A stretch of DNA of 64,000 nucleotides from Aureivirga sp. CE67 (GCF_015767245.1 NZ_JADOTV010000002.1:186001-250000); one strand, 5' to 3'. Counted from the stretch's first letter, positions 1-9,435 are shown. Program-made: numbers and translations. Notes: generated from the sequence alone by a model not told the origin.

Positions 1-1198
1 GGTAAATAACATGGTCATTTGTTCTATCATTTCCTGAAACATCTACATTACGTAAAATAGCAATTTCATCTTCATAAATACGAATTTCAATATTGATAGA
101 ATCATTTTTAACACCTGTTTCAATAGGCGTTACTCTAGAGAATAAATATCCAGAGTCTAAGTAAAGAGTTGTAATATCATCAGAAGTTGGAGTTCCATCT
201 CCTTTTACTCTTTCTTTTAAGATTTTTCCATTATAGATTTCTCCTTTTTCAATACCAAGATATCTTTCTAAAACATCAGTTTTGAAATGACTATTTCCAA
301 TAAATTTGATATCTCCAAAGTAATATTGTTTACCTTCTTCAACAGTAATTTCAATATCAAGTCTGTTATCTTTTACTTTATTGATTTTATAATCTATAAC
401 CTTAGCATCTCTATATCCTTGTTCGCTATATGCTTCAACGATACTTTTTAAATCTTCTTTAAACATTTCATCGATAAATTTTGAAGTTTTCCAAAATCTA
501 CCAAAAAATGCTTTTTTAGTATTTTTCATTGCTCCTCTAACCTTTCCATTAGAGAACGCTTTGTTTCCATTAATTTTAATGCTACGAACTTTTACTCTTT
601 TTCCTTTGTCAAGGTTAATAAGCATATCTACACTATTAGCACTAGTAGAATCTTTTCTAGTATCAATAGTAACTTTAGCATTAAGGAATCCTTTGTCTAT
701 GTATTGTTTTTCGAAATAGTTTTTAGTAGTAACCAAAAGGTTTTCTGTAACCATTTCTCCTTTTTCAAGATTTGAATCTTTTTTAAGATCTTTTGCCTTT
801 CCTTTACGGATACCTCTTACCGTAACTTCATCCAATTCTGGAAGTTCTGTTACTTCAAATAAAAGGTAGATAGCGTTACCATCTATTTTATCAATATAAA
901 CATCTACAGTGCTAAACTTTTTTGTTTCATAAAGTCTTTTGATGGCACTAGTTAGTTTATCTCCAGGAATTTTAATTTCTTGCCCTATTGTTAATCCAGT
1001 GTAAATTCGGATACTTTCTTCACTAAATTTTTGAAGACCAACAACTCTAATTCCACCTAAAGTATAAGTTTCACCTTGTTTGTAACTTGAAGTTGTATTT
1101 GTATTTTCTGTTTGTGAATTATTAGTTTCTTGTGCAGTCAGACTATTACTTCCAAGAATAATTGATAACAGTAGTAATGATAACCTTAATTTATTCAT
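1..1198 (-). CDS. bamA: Outer membrane protein assembly factor BamA, partial
   Basis: BamA is the outer-membrane barrel of the BAM complex, which folds and inserts other barrel proteins. I translated this frame by hand from the ATG at 1198: 399 codons stay open to the left edge. A Sec signal peptide ending near LTAQE is followed by repeated POTRA units at about residues 35-110, 115-185, 200-275 and 285-365, with the start of a fifth near 385. The membrane barrel lies outside the window. The ATG overlaps the uppS stop codon (ATGAATAA, 8 bp), which suggests translational coupling. In related genomes OmpH/Skp chaperone genes usually come next; that cannot be seen here. Confidence 0.93.
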   Translation of the reverse strand, partial: MNKLRLSLLLLSIILGSNSLTAQETNNSQTENTNTTSSYKQGETYTLGGIRVVGLQKFSEESIRIYTGLTIGQEIKIPGDKLTSAIKRLYETKKFSTVDVYIDKIDGNAIYLLFEVTELPELDEVTVRGIRKGKAKDLKKDSNLEKGEMVTENLLVTTKNYFEKQYIDKGFLNAKVTIDTRKDSTSANSVDMLINLDKGKRVKVRSIKINGNKAFSNGKVRGAMKNTKKAFFGRFWKTSKFIDEMFKEDLKSIVEAYSEQGYRDAKVIDYKINKVKDNRLDIEITVEEGKQYYFGDIKFIGNSHFKTDVLERYLGIEKGEIYNGKILKERVKGDGTPTSDDITTLYLDSGYLFSRVTPIETGVKNDSINIEIRIYEDEIAILRNVDVSGNDRTNDHVIY

Positions 1199-1946
1199 TG
1201 TCGATCTTTTCTATTTGTTCGCTGGTTTTACCGAAGCGTCGTTCTCTATTTTGATAGTTTAAAATTGCTTTTAAAAAGTCTTCTCTTCCAAAGTCAGGCC
1301 AAAGAACATCTGTGAAATACAGCTCAGAATAAGCGATTTGCCAAAGTAAAAAGTTGCTAATTCGTTGTTCTCCACTAGTTCTAATAAGAAGATCTACATC
1401 TGGCAAAGTAAATGTATATAAATGATTATTTATAACTTTTTCAGTAATTTCTTCTACCATTAACTCTTTATTAACAATTTTTTGAGATATTTTTTGAATT
1501 GCTTGAGTTAATTCCTCTCTAGCTCCGTAACTTAAAGCTAAAGTTAGAATAATTCCTGTATTATTACTTGTTAATTCAATGACTTCTTGTAGCTCTTTTC
1601 TAGCCTTTTCTGGCAAAAGTTCTAAATTACCAATTGCTTGAAGTTTTACCTTATTTTTTTGTAAGTTTTTAACTTCGTTTTTTAATGAAGAAACCAAAAG
1701 ACTCATCAAAGTTTTTACTTCTAGTTTTGGTCTGTTCCAATTTTCTGTAGAGAAAGCATAAAGTGTAAGTGCTTCAATACCTAATTCTCCAGCAATTTCA
1801 ATTGTACTTCTTACAGATTTTACCCCATTTTTGTGTCCGAAAACTCTAGGCATACTTTTTTGTTTTGCCCATCTTCCATTTCCGTCCATAATTACCGCCA
1901 CATGCTTTGGCACTCTTTCTTTATCTATCTGCTCTATCAAACTCAT
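1191..1946 (-). CDS. uppS: Isoprenyl transferase (undecaprenyl diphosphate synthase)
   Basis: This cis-prenyltransferase condenses isopentenyl diphosphate onto farnesyl diphosphate to make the C55 lipid carrier for peptidoglycan and O-antigen. The family signature MDGNGRWA lies at residues 20-27, with the catalytic Asp at 21. The second signature, RTSGEQRISNFLLWQ, lies near residue 190 and contains the Arg and Glu that bind pyrophosphate and magnesium. At 251 residues the protein has normal length. It sits 8 bp downstream of the DUF6089 gene and its stop overlaps the bamA start, so the three genes are very likely one operon for envelope growth. Confidence 0.96.
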   Translation of the reverse strand: MSLIEQIDKERVPKHVAVIMDGNGRWAKQKSMPRVFGHKNGVKSVRSTIEIAGELGIEALTLYAFSTENWNRPKLEVKTLMSLLVSSLKNEVKNLQKNKVKLQAIGNLELLPEKARKELQEVIELTSNNTGIILTLALSYGAREELTQAIQKISQKIVNKELMVEEITEKVINNHLYTFTLPDVDLLIRTSGEQRISNFLLWQIAYSELYFTDVLWPDFGREDFLKAILNYQNRERRFGKTSEQIEKIDNE

Positions 1947-1954
1947 AAGAATAA

Positions 1955-2632
1955 TTATCTAGATGAATAACATGCTGGTCTTCCAAAGGTGTAAACTAAG
2001 TTTATTCCTGTGAAAATATACCAATCATTATTATCAGGATTTCCGAAATTTAAATCGGAAATATCTTGTCTATTGTAATCTAAATCATCAACTAAAGTAT
2101 ATCTAGCTGATAATTCTACACTAACGGCAATTTTGTCATATAGTCTTGTTTTATACCCAAATCCAAAAGGAATTGTAACTGATGTATTTGAACTATAATC
2201 AAAACTTCCGTCTGCTTTCTGATCTTCCACTGTTTTATAATTAAAAACTCCAATGGCAACCATTAAATATGGTGAATAATCATCATATCTTGAAGACATG
2301 TCGAATTCAAAAAAGTTAAACTCCAAACCAAAAGCAGCTTCTTTAATTGAATTAGAAAAAGAATATCCACGTTCTTCTCTTACTTTATTAGAAGAATTTT
2401 TATCACTATCTCCAATATTTAAATAAGTAAAAGTACCTCTTAGGGCAATTCTTGGATTTAAATTGTACTTATAAATCCCTCCAAATGCTAGTTTGTTAGG
2501 CTTTATATAATTTTCACTCCCTATATCTCCGATATAGTTACTACCCCCTAAAATGATTCCTGCCTCATGGATTTGTCCAAAAGAAACAGTTGTAATACAA
2601 AGTAATACGTAAAATAAAATTTTTCTCTTCAT
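1955..2632 (-). CDS. DUF6089 family outer-membrane beta-barrel protein
   Basis: The product is a 225-residue secreted protein with an N-terminal signal peptide ending near VSFGQ. The rest alternates aromatic and polar residues as in a small outer-membrane barrel and ends in an aromatic-rich strand (LVYTFGRP). The opening GIILGGSNYIGDIG is typical of DUF6089. In Flavobacteriaceae this family is found next to uppS and bamA, as here, so a role in outer-membrane assembly is plausible but unproven. The gene leads a minus-strand operon. The 132 bp upstream contain one TAnnTTTG-like element (TATATTTG, minus strand) but no clear -33 box. Confidence 0.85.
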   Translation of the reverse strand: MKRKILFYVLLCITTVSFGQIHEAGIILGGSNYIGDIGSENYIKPNKLAFGGIYKYNLNPRIALRGTFTYLNIGDSDKNSSNKVREERGYSFSNSIKEAAFGLEFNFFEFDMSSRYDDYSPYLMVAIGVFNYKTVEDQKADGSFDYSSNTSVTIPFGFGYKTRLYDKIAVSVELSARYTLVDDLDYNRQDISDLNFGNPDNNDWYIFTGINLVYTFGRPACYSSR

Positions 2633-2764
2633 GTCTAAAAATAGCTTGCAAATATATATATTTTATTTGCTTTAGGTATACAGTTCTTTCTTTTTTGATA
2701 AACTACAATTCTTGTAATTTATTGTGAAAGTTCGTAAAGATACAGTTAAATTCGAAAATATCTA

Positions 2765-3649
2765 TTAATTTCTAGTATCTTCTCCCCAAAGTAATTTGCT
2801 ACGAAGAGTCTTAAAGAATGATTGTCCCTCCATTTCAATTGTTTTAATGGTAAAAGGCGCTTTTTCAATATAAATTTCCGTTTGATTATTAATAGTAGTT
2901 ACTCTAGAATCCAACGAAATTAAGAACAGATTTTCATGTCCGTTCACAGTCAATTTTATTTTTGTGTCATTAGGAATAATTAATGGTCTTGTATTCAAAT
3001 TATGAGGTGCAATTGGCGTCAAAACAATATTTTTTGCTTGAGGCATTAAAATTGGTCCACCACAACTCATCGAATAACTTGTAGAACCTGTTGGAGTTGC
3101 AATTATTAATCCGTCCGCCCAATAAGAAGTTAAAAATTCATCATCCAAATATGTATTCACAGTAATCATCGAAGTAGTATTTTTCCTACTTACCGTAATT
3201 TCATTAATTGCATATTGAAAATCTTCAGCATCCAAAACTTCTGGAGTTAATCTAAGACTTAAAACAGAACGCTCGATAATTCGATATTCTTCGCTTAAAA
3301 GTCTGTCAATAGCATTTTTGATTTCATATTTCTGAATTGTTGACAAAAAACCAAGCCTACCAGTATTGATTCCAATAATAGGAATATTTGAATCTCTAAC
3401 ATACGTAATTGCTCTCAAAATAGTTCCATCACCACCAATAGTGATAAAATATTTTGTGTCTGCTGGTAAATCTTCATGGTTTAAGAAAGTTTCAAAACTA
3501 TCTTTTTCATCAATGTGCTCTTTCAATTGGTAATAATAGTGAAATTCGAAAACAACCTTAATTCCCTTTTTTTTTAGATGTTTTAAAAGTTTGGTTAAAT
3601 AAGGTTTTGTTTCTTCTTTATATTTTTGACCATAAATGGCTACTTTCAT
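2765..3649 (-). CDS. nadK: NAD kinase
   Basis: This enzyme phosphorylates NAD to NADP using ATP or inorganic polyphosphate. The diagnostic GGDG motif is at residues 72-75 (ITIGGDGTILRA). It is followed by NTGRLGFL and by the substrate-binding stretch TPTGSTSYSMSCGGPI. The length, 294 residues, is typical. The ATG is 3 bp after the stop codon of the CBS-domain gene, so the two are probably cotranscribed. The 132 bp between this gene and the DUF6089 gene could hold a separate promoter for the bamA group. Confidence 0.96.
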   Translation of the reverse strand: MKVAIYGQKYKEETKPYLTKLLKHLKKKGIKVVFEFHYYYQLKEHIDEKDSFETFLNHEDLPADTKYFITIGGDGTILRAITYVRDSNIPIIGINTGRLGFLSTIQKYEIKNAIDRLLSEEYRIIERSVLSLRLTPEVLDAEDFQYAINEITVSRKNTTSMITVNTYLDDEFLTSYWADGLIIATPTGSTSYSMSCGGPILMPQAKNIVLTPIAPHNLNTRPLIIPNDTKIKLTVNGHENLFLISLDSRVTTINNQTEIYIEKAPFTIKTIEMEGQSFFKTLRSKLLWGEDTRN

Positions 3650-3652
3650 TTC

Positions 3653-4312
3653 TTAAATGTTTAGGTATTTTTTTAAATAATTCGAACGATCTCTCAAGCT
3701 TTCTAAAAGTAAATCATCATCATGTTTTGAGATTAAAAAATAATCATACCTTCTAAAAGTTTGAATAATTTCATTGATGTCATGAGAAACAAGACGAATA
3801 GAGACCTGAATTTTTTCAGATTTAATTTTAGAAACCAACATTCCCAAAATTTTTCCATTGTTCGATTCTACAATTTGAGAAATTTCACTAAAACTAAAAT
3901 CTTTAATATTTTTTTCTACTACTAAAATATCTCCTTCTTCTTGAAAATATGGCAATTCATTCAAAAGATGAATGATTTCTAATACTTCAAAACTACCAAT
4001 GAATTCTCGTTGCGAATTTACGACAGGAATCACATTTGTATCATAAGTAGAATACATTTTTAGCAAATCGACAACTTTCGTGTTTTCTTCTGCAAAAAAT
4101 GGTACAATTAAATGCTCGAATTCTTTAATTTTTTTGGAAGTACTCTTTTCTAATAAAATATCATTAATCGGAATTGCTCCATGATATATTCCTGCACGAG
4201 TTACGGGATAATGCGTATAATTCGTTCCTTCAATTGCAAAAATCAAATCTTGAATTGTTTCCTCCTCCGAAATTGCAGGAAAATCTGTAGTTATGTAATC
4301 TGATATACTCAT
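3653..4312 (-). CDS. CBS domain-containing protein
   Basis: The 219-residue cytosolic protein has two CBS modules in its first half, recognisable from MSISDYITTDFPAISEEETI and from the repeated pattern of a buried beta strand ending in PV (HYPVTRAG, VIPVVNSQ). CBS pairs bind adenosine nucleotides and sense energy state. The C-terminal half looks like a small ACT-like or sensor domain. I chose the ATG at 4312. A longer frame begins at 4381, but its extra 23 residues are low-complexity and Lys/Phe-rich, and the CBS fold begins at the inner Met. The tight link to nadK (3 bp) hints at nucleotide-responsive control of NADP supply, which is only an inference. Confidence 0.85.
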   Translation of the reverse strand: MSISDYITTDFPAISEEETIQDLIFAIEGTNYTHYPVTRAGIYHGAIPINDILLEKSTSKKIKEFEHLIVPFFAEENTKVVDLLKMYSTYDTNVIPVVNSQREFIGSFEVLEIIHLLNELPYFQEEGDILVVEKNIKDFSFSEISQIVESNNGKILGMLVSKIKSEKIQVSIRLVSHDINEIIQTFRRYDYFLISKHDDDLLLESLRDRSNYLKKYLNI

Positions 4313-4446
4313 GCCATTTTTATTTTTAAAGAAAAAAACTTTAATCCGTTGAAATATAAAATATTTTCGGAAGCCATTCAAACTCTACGCCAAGGAAATT
4401 AAAATAATTCGAAATCTTATACTTTTCTTAAAACTATTTTAAATCA

Positions 4447-4478
4447 TTTCCCAGAAAAATACAATATCTGTACCTTTG
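4447..4478 (+). promoter_or_regulatory. Predicted promoter for pdxJ
   Basis: TTTC at 4447-4450 is followed after 20 bp by TACCTTTG at 4471-4478, close to the Bacteroidota sigma-ABfr consensus TTTG-N19-TAnnTTTG. The pdxJ ATG lies 27 bp further on. This reading also explains why the in-frame TTG/GTG-type starts upstream of 4506 should not be used. Confidence 0.55.
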
Positions 4479-4505
4479 TGCTTTCAAAAATCAAGTTACG
4501 AAATA

Positions 4506-5225
4506 ATGACAAAATTAAGTGTTAACATAAACAAAATAGCAACGCTTCGTAATTCAAGAGGTGGAAATATGCCAAATCTTGTACAAAGTGCTATCGATAT
4601 TCAAGAATTTGGAGGAGAAGGAATCACTGTTCACCCTAGACCAGACGAGAGACATATTAGATATCAAGATGTTTATGATTTAAAGCCGATTATTACTACA
4701 GAATTTAATATTGAAGGAAATCCGATTCCAAAATTCATGGATTTAGTTCTTGAAAGTAAACCAACACAAGTAACTTTAGTTCCAGATGCGATTGATAATT
4801 TAACTTCAGATGCAGGATGGGATACTGTGAAAAATCAAGATTTCTTAAAAGAAGTAATTACTGAATTTAAAAACAACGGAATTCGTACTTCTATTTTTAT
4901 TGATACAAATGAAAAATTCATTGAAGCTGCTGCAACAACTGGAGCGGATAGAATTGAACTTTATACAGAAGAATTTGCACATCAATATGGTTTAGGAAAC
5001 GAAAAAGCAATTCTTCCTTATGTAGAATCAGCAAAATTAGCTTCAGAATTAGGATTAGGAATTAATGCTGGTCACGATTTAAACTTAGAAAATATCAATT
5101 TCTTTGCAAAAGAAATTCCAAATCTTTTAGAAGTTTCGATTGGTCATGCTTTAATTTCGGAGTCTTTATATTTAGGATTAGAAAATGTTGTAAAAATGTA
5201 TTTACAACGTCTTAAAATTTCATAA
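4506..5225 (+). CDS. pdxJ: Pyridoxine 5'-phosphate synthase
   Basis: PdxJ joins 3-amino-2-oxopropyl phosphate and 1-deoxyxylulose 5-phosphate to give pyridoxine 5'-phosphate, the last ring-closing step of the DXP-dependent vitamin B6 route. The N-terminal phosphate-binding stretch SVNINKIATLRNSRGG, the HPRPDERHIR motif and the C-terminal GHALISESLYLGLE are all clear. At 239 residues from the ATG at 4506 it has the usual length. An upstream in-frame non-ATG start at 4476 would put translation inside the predicted -7 box, so I reject it. The next gene starts 3 bp after the stop. Confidence 0.96.
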   Translation: MTKLSVNINKIATLRNSRGGNMPNLVQSAIDIQEFGGEGITVHPRPDERHIRYQDVYDLKPIITTEFNIEGNPIPKFMDLVLESKPTQVTLVPDAIDNLTSDAGWDTVKNQDFLKEVITEFKNNGIRTSIFIDTNEKFIEAAATTGADRIELYTEEFAHQYGLGNEKAILPYVESAKLASELGLGINAGHDLNLENINFFAKEIPNLLEVSIGHALISESLYLGLENVVKMYLQRLKIS

Positions 5226-5228
5226 GAA

Positions 5229-6002
5229 ATGAGAGAAGTTTTACATTCAAAAATTCAAGGACAAGGAGAGCCACTTTTGATTCTTCATGGATTTTTTGGA
5301 ATGAGTGATAACTGGAAATCTTTAGGAAATAAATATGCAGAGCAATTTGAAGTGCATATGATTGATCAAAGAAATCATGGAAGAAGTTTTCATTCAGAAG
5401 ATTTTACTTACGAATTGATGGCAGAGGATTTATTACATTATATCCAACATCATAATTTGGAGAAAGTTTCACTTCTTGGACATTCGATGGGAGGGAAGAC
5501 AGTGATGCTTTTTGCTACGATGCATCCAGAGATGGTAGATAAATTAATTGTAGCAGATATTTCTCCAAGATTTTATCCTGTACATCATGATTTGATTTTG
5601 GAAGCTTTAAATTCTGTAGATTTTTCTATTCATAAAACAAGAAAAGAAGTAGAAGAAGTTTTAAAAGATCGAATTGATGAAATTGGAGTAAGACAATTTT
5701 TGTTGAAAAATGTGTATTGGAAAAATAAAGGAAAGTTAGCTTTCCGTTTCAATTTGGATAGTTTGACAGAAAATGTAGATGAAGTTGGCGTAGCACTTCC
5801 TTCGTTTCATGAGTTTGAAGGAGAAACACTTTTCTTAAGAGGAGAAAATTCAGGATATATTTCTAAAGACGATGAAAGTTTGATTTTTGCGCATTTTCCA
5901 AAAGCGAAAATTGAGACTGTCAAAAATGCAGGTCATTGGTTACATGCTGAAAATCAGGCAGATTTTTATATCTATTCTATAGAATTTTTGACAGAAAAAT
6001 AG
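5229..6002 (+). CDS. Alpha/beta fold hydrolase (YbfF-like esterase)
   Basis: The 257-residue cytosolic protein is a compact alpha/beta hydrolase. It has the oxyanion-hole turn LHGFFG (19-24), the strand-turn DQRNHGRS (46-53), the nucleophile elbow GHSMGG (84-89, Ser86) and a C-terminal catalytic His in AGHWLH (about 235). The order and spacing match short acyl-ester hydrolases of the YbfF/esterase group, but the substrate cannot be read from sequence. It follows pdxJ with only 3 bp between them, an operon arrangement that is common in Flavobacteriaceae. Confidence 0.85.
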   Translation: MREVLHSKIQGQGEPLLILHGFFGMSDNWKSLGNKYAEQFEVHMIDQRNHGRSFHSEDFTYELMAEDLLHYIQHHNLEKVSLLGHSMGGKTVMLFATMHPEMVDKLIVADISPRFYPVHHDLILEALNSVDFSIHKTRKEVEEVLKDRIDEIGVRQFLLKNVYWKNKGKLAFRFNLDSLTENVDEVGVALPSFHEFEGETLFLRGENSGYISKDDESLIFAHFPKAKIETVKNAGHWLHAENQADFYIYSIEFLTEK

Positions 6003-6061
6003 TTTTGTACGGAATTTGTTAGTAATTTTCCCGAAAAAGAAAGTTAACTAAAAAGTACAGT

Positions 6062-6406
6062 ATGAAACTAATATTGAAAATTTTAATCACAGCGATTGGA
6101 GTAATCATTTTATCCAAAATATTACCTGGAGTAGAAGTGAGTGATTTCCTTTCAGCTGTTTTTGTAGCAATTACTTTAGGATTTTTACGTTTGTTCGTAA
6201 AACCTATCTTAATATTTTTGACACTACCTGCAACCATTATTACACTTGGATTATTCCTTTTTGTAATCAATGCAATAATCATTCTATTAGCCAGTAGTTT
6301 AGTAGATGGATTCTATGTTTCAGGTTTTTGGACGGCTTTACTATTTAGCTTGTTATTATCGCTCTTTCAGTCGTTATTCAATCCGATGTTAGAAGAAAAG
6401 AACTAA
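6062..6406 (+). CDS. Phage holin family / small four-helix membrane protein
   Basis: This 114-residue protein is almost entirely membrane-embedded, with four hydrophobic segments at about 5-22, 27-52, 55-78 and 86-106. The motif GFLRLFVKPILIFLTLPATIITLGLF is characteristic of the YvlD/holin-4 family, which despite its name is mostly chromosomal and not phage-linked. Nothing phage-like surrounds it. Its function is unknown; a role in envelope stress or permeability is sometimes proposed for the family. It lies 59 bp after the hydrolase and 99 bp before tig. Confidence 0.8.
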   Translation: MKLILKILITAIGVIILSKILPGVEVSDFLSAVFVAITLGFLRLFVKPILIFLTLPATIITLGLFLFVINAIIILLASSLVDGFYVSGFWTALLFSLLLSLFQSLFNPMLEEKN

Positions 6407-6434
6407 AAATAGTTGAATAAGAACAATTTAATGG

Positions 6435-6465
6435 TTTGCTAGATTGGTAAAAATCACTAATTTTG
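6435..6465 (+). promoter_or_regulatory. Predicted promoter for tig
   Basis: TTTG at 6435-6438, a 19 bp spacer and TAATTTTG at 6458-6465 match the Bacteroidota housekeeping consensus exactly. The tig ATG follows 40 bp after the -7 element. Confidence 0.75.
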
Positions 6466-6505
6466 CAGCCTATTTTTAATTATTACAGAATAAATTACGT
6501 AAAAA

Positions 6506-7831
6506 ATGAATATTACAAAAGAGAATGTTGATGCATTGAATGCAGTTGTAAAAGTTGATATTACAGCAGCAGATTATCAAGATAAAGTAACTAAAGTTTT
6601 ACAAGATTACCGTAAACAAGCTAACATTCCAGGATTTAGACCAGGACAAGTGCCGATGGGATTAGTGAAGAAGCAGTACGGAAAATCTGTAATGATTGAC
6701 GAAGTAAACAAATTATTACAAGAAGCTTTAAATAAGTTTATCACGGAGGAAAAATTAGACATTTTAGGAAACCCACTTCCAAAAGAAAACGAAAACTTTT
6801 CTTGGGATGCTGAAGATTTTTCTTTTGAGTTCGAATTAGGATTATCTCCTGAGTTTGATGTAAACTTAGATGCAGGTGATAAAGTAACTTATTATAACAT
6901 TTCTGCTGATGAAGAATTAATCAACAAAGAGATTGAGAACATCCGTGGTAGATTTGGAAAAATGATTTCTCAAGAAGAAGTAATCGAAGGAGCTACTATT
7001 GTTGGTACTTTCGTAAGCGAAGATGGAGAGATTGAAAATAAAGCTACTTTCGTTTTAGAAGACATCAAAGGAAAAATGAACAATAAAAAGTTCATGGGTA
7101 AAAAAGTTGGAGCTGAATTAAAATTAAAAACTAAAAACTTATTCGAAAAAGTAGAAGTTTTAGCAGCTGCAATGGGGAAAGATGAGGAAGAAGCAAAAGC
7201 TTTAGAAGTAAACTTAACTTTCACTATTGAAGAAATCAATACACAAGAGTTAGCAGAAGTAAACCAAGAGTTATTCGACAAATTATTTGGAGAAGGAAAC
7301 GTTACTTCAGAAGATGAGTTAAAAGCAAAAATCAAAGAAGATGCTGAGAAGCAATTCGTTGGTCAAGCTGATCAAACTTTCTTAAACAAACTTACAGAAT
7401 ATTTAGTAGAAAATACTTCATTCGAATTACCAGCTGAGTTCTTAAAGAAATGGTTAGCTGTCGCAGGAGAGAAGCAATTAACTGCTGAAGAAGCTGAAGA
7501 GCAATATGCAAACTCTGAGAAAGGATTACGTTACCAATTAATCGAAGGTAAGATTATGAGAGATAACAACATCCAACTTTCTTACGAAGATTTAAAAGAG
7601 CACACAAAAGGATTCATCATCCAGCAATTAGCTCAGTTTGGAAACACAAACCCAGAAGATAGCGAAGTAGATGAAATTGCAAACAAAGTATTATCTAACC
7701 AAGAAGAAGCTAAGAGAATTTCTGAGCAATTAGTAGCTCAAAAAGTATTAGAGTTCTTCAAAGAGAATGCTAAGTATGCAACTAAAGAAGTAAACTTCGA
7801 AGATTTCATCAAAGAGGTTTACAACAAATAA
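6506..7831 (+). CDS. tig: Trigger factor
   Basis: Trigger factor is the ribosome-docked chaperone that shields nascent chains. The ribosome-binding signature GFRPGQVP stands at residues 43-50. A divergent FKBP-type domain follows at about 150-245, and the rest is the long helical C-terminal chaperone arm, rich in Glu, Lys and Ala. The length of 441 residues is typical for Bacteroidota. It has its own strong promoter and a strong terminator. Codon use is more optimised than in neighbouring genes (many AAC, TTC and GAG codons), as expected for a highly expressed protein. Confidence 0.96.
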   Translation: MNITKENVDALNAVVKVDITAADYQDKVTKVLQDYRKQANIPGFRPGQVPMGLVKKQYGKSVMIDEVNKLLQEALNKFITEEKLDILGNPLPKENENFSWDAEDFSFEFELGLSPEFDVNLDAGDKVTYYNISADEELINKEIENIRGRFGKMISQEEVIEGATIVGTFVSEDGEIENKATFVLEDIKGKMNNKKFMGKKVGAELKLKTKNLFEKVEVLAAAMGKDEEEAKALEVNLTFTIEEINTQELAEVNQELFDKLFGEGNVTSEDELKAKIKEDAEKQFVGQADQTFLNKLTEYLVENTSFELPAEFLKKWLAVAGEKQLTAEEAEEQYANSEKGLRYQLIEGKIMRDNNIQLSYEDLKEHTKGFIIQQLAQFGNTNPEDSEVDEIANKVLSNQEEAKRISEQLVAQKVLEFFKENAKYATKEVNFEDFIKEVYNK

Positions 7832-7853
7832 GAAATTTATTTAGTTTACGAGA

Positions 7854-7888
7854 ATAAAAAAGGCTGTCAATTGACAGCCTTTTTTTAT
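7854..7888. terminator. Bidirectional terminator between tig and the M20 peptidase gene
   Basis: A perfect 20-base palindrome (AGGCTGTCAA and its complement, 7861-7880) is flanked by an A-run on the left and a T-run on the right, so it can end transcription from both converging genes. Confidence 0.9.
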
Positions 7889-7904
7889 ATCTATGAATTA
7901 TCGA

Positions 7905-9302
7905 TTAGTTTTCAACTTTGAATAATTCTGTATAGTATTTATAGAATAATGGAATTGTTTCAATACCTTTTAAGTAATTAAACACTCCATAGTGCTCATT
8001 TGGCGAGTGAATCGCATCTGAGTCTAATCCGAATCCCATTAAGATGGATTTACTTTTTAAAACTTCCTCAAATAAAGCAACAATAGGAATACTTCCTCCA
8101 GAACGCTGCGGAATAGCAGAAACACCAAAAGATTGTGTGTATGCTTTGTTTGCAGCCATGTATCCAATATTATCAATCGGTGTTACATAAGCTTTTCCTC
8201 CGTGGTGAGGAGTTACTTTTACTGTTACAGCTTCAGGAGCAATCTTAATGAAATGATCCATGAATAATTGTGTAATCTCTTCTGGATCTTGATCTGGTAC
8301 TAAACGCATTGAAATTTTAGCAAAAGCTTTAGAAGGAATTACAGTTTTTGCTCCTTCTCCAATATATCCTCCCCACATTCCATTTACATCTAAAGTAGGA
8401 CGAATTGAATTTCTTTCGTTTGTAGTATAACTAGTTTCTCCATAAACATCTTTAATATCTAAAGCGTTCTTGTAGTTTTCTAAAGAAAAAGGTGCTTTTG
8501 CCATTTCTGCTCTTTCTTCATCAGAAAGTTCGATTACTTTATCGTAAAAACCAGGAATTGTAATATGATTGTTTTCATCATGAAGAGAAGCAATCATTTT
8601 ATTTAAAATATTAATTGGATTTGCTACAGCTCCTCCGTATAATCCTGAGTGTAAATCTCTGTTTGGTCCTGTTACTTCTACTTCTACATAAGATAAACCT
8701 CTTAATCCTGTTGTAATAGAAGGTTGCTCATTAGAAATCATTCCAGTATCTGAAATAAGAATTACATCGTTCTTAAGTTTTTCTTGATTTCTTTCAATAA
8801 ACCAACCTAAACTTGGAGAACCAATTTCTTCTTCTCCTTCGATCATGAACTTCACATTACATGGTAAATTATCATTTTGAATCATGTATTCAAAAGCTTT
8901 TACATGCATGTACATTTGTCCTTTATCATCACAAGCTCCACGAGCGAAAATTGCTCCTTCTGGGTGTAATTCTGTTTTTTTGATCACTGGTTCGAAAGGT
9001 GGTGAATCCCATAATTCGATAGGATCTGCTGGTTGTACATCATAATGACCGTAAACTAAAACTGTAGGTAAGTTTTCGTCAATCATTTTTTCTGCATAAA
9101 CAATTGGATAACCTGGAGTTTCACAAATCTCAACTTTATCACATCCTGCTTTTTCTAAGCTTTCTTTTACAGCGTCTGCAGTATTTAAAACATCTTGATT
9201 GTATGCTGTGTCGGCACTAATAGAAGGAATTTTAAGAAGATCTACTAATTCGTTGATAAATCTTTCCTTATTTTCTTCAACGTATGATTTTATATTTTCC
9301 AT
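7905..9302 (-). CDS. M20 family dipeptidase
   Basis: This 465-residue cytosolic metallopeptidase belongs to the carnosinase-like M20 group that hydrolyses di- and tripeptides. The first zinc His is in YGHYDVQPAD (His86). The bridging Asp is in RGACDDKGQ (about 125), the catalytic Glu pair is in EGEEEIGS (155-162), and the C-terminal zinc His is in SPNEHYG near residue 440. The lid domain at about 205-310 carries the conserved DLHSGLYGG. It is a single gene, convergent with tig and divergent from tRNA-Leu. The specific peptide substrate is unknown. Confidence 0.92.
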   Translation of the reverse strand: MENIKSYVEENKERFINELVDLLKIPSISADTAYNQDVLNTADAVKESLEKAGCDKVEICETPGYPIVYAEKMIDENLPTVLVYGHYDVQPADPIELWDSPPFEPVIKKTELHPEGAIFARGACDDKGQMYMHVKAFEYMIQNDNLPCNVKFMIEGEEEIGSPSLGWFIERNQEKLKNDVILISDTGMISNEQPSITTGLRGLSYVEVEVTGPNRDLHSGLYGGAVANPINILNKMIASLHDENNHITIPGFYDKVIELSDEERAEMAKAPFSLENYKNALDIKDVYGETSYTTNERNSIRPTLDVNGMWGGYIGEGAKTVIPSKAFAKISMRLVPDQDPEEITQLFMDHFIKIAPEAVTVKVTPHHGGKAYVTPIDNIGYMAANKAYTQSFGVSAIPQRSGGSIPIVALFEEVLKSKSILMGFGLDSDAIHSPNEHYGVFNYLKGIETIPLFYKYYTELFKVEN

Positions 9303-9324
9303 TAATTTAATGTAATTTTGAAGT

Positions 9325-9344
9325 AAGTTATTGAATAATAACTT
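9325..9344. repeat. 8-bp inverted repeat upstream of the M20 gene
   Basis: AAGTTATT and AATAACTT are perfect inverted arms around a GAAT loop, 23 bp before the M20 start codon. It could be an operator or an mRNA leader hairpin; nothing more can be said from sequence. Confidence 0.35.
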
Positions 9345-9435
9345 TTTAAAATATCTTGTAAACTCTACAAAGTTTATCTTAATTAAGAAAGTAAAGATAT
9401 TTATAAAAAAACTTTAAAAAAAATAAAAAAAATAC

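Noticed and set aside
6062-6406. Prophage remnant suggested by the holin family name
   Set aside because: The family is mostly chromosomal, and no other phage gene, integrase or attachment site is near.
6970-7335. 121-codon antisense frame within tig
   Set aside because: Its Ser/Phe/Lys-rich product is what the complement of a Glu/Lys/Ala-rich gene gives; it has no start signal or family features.
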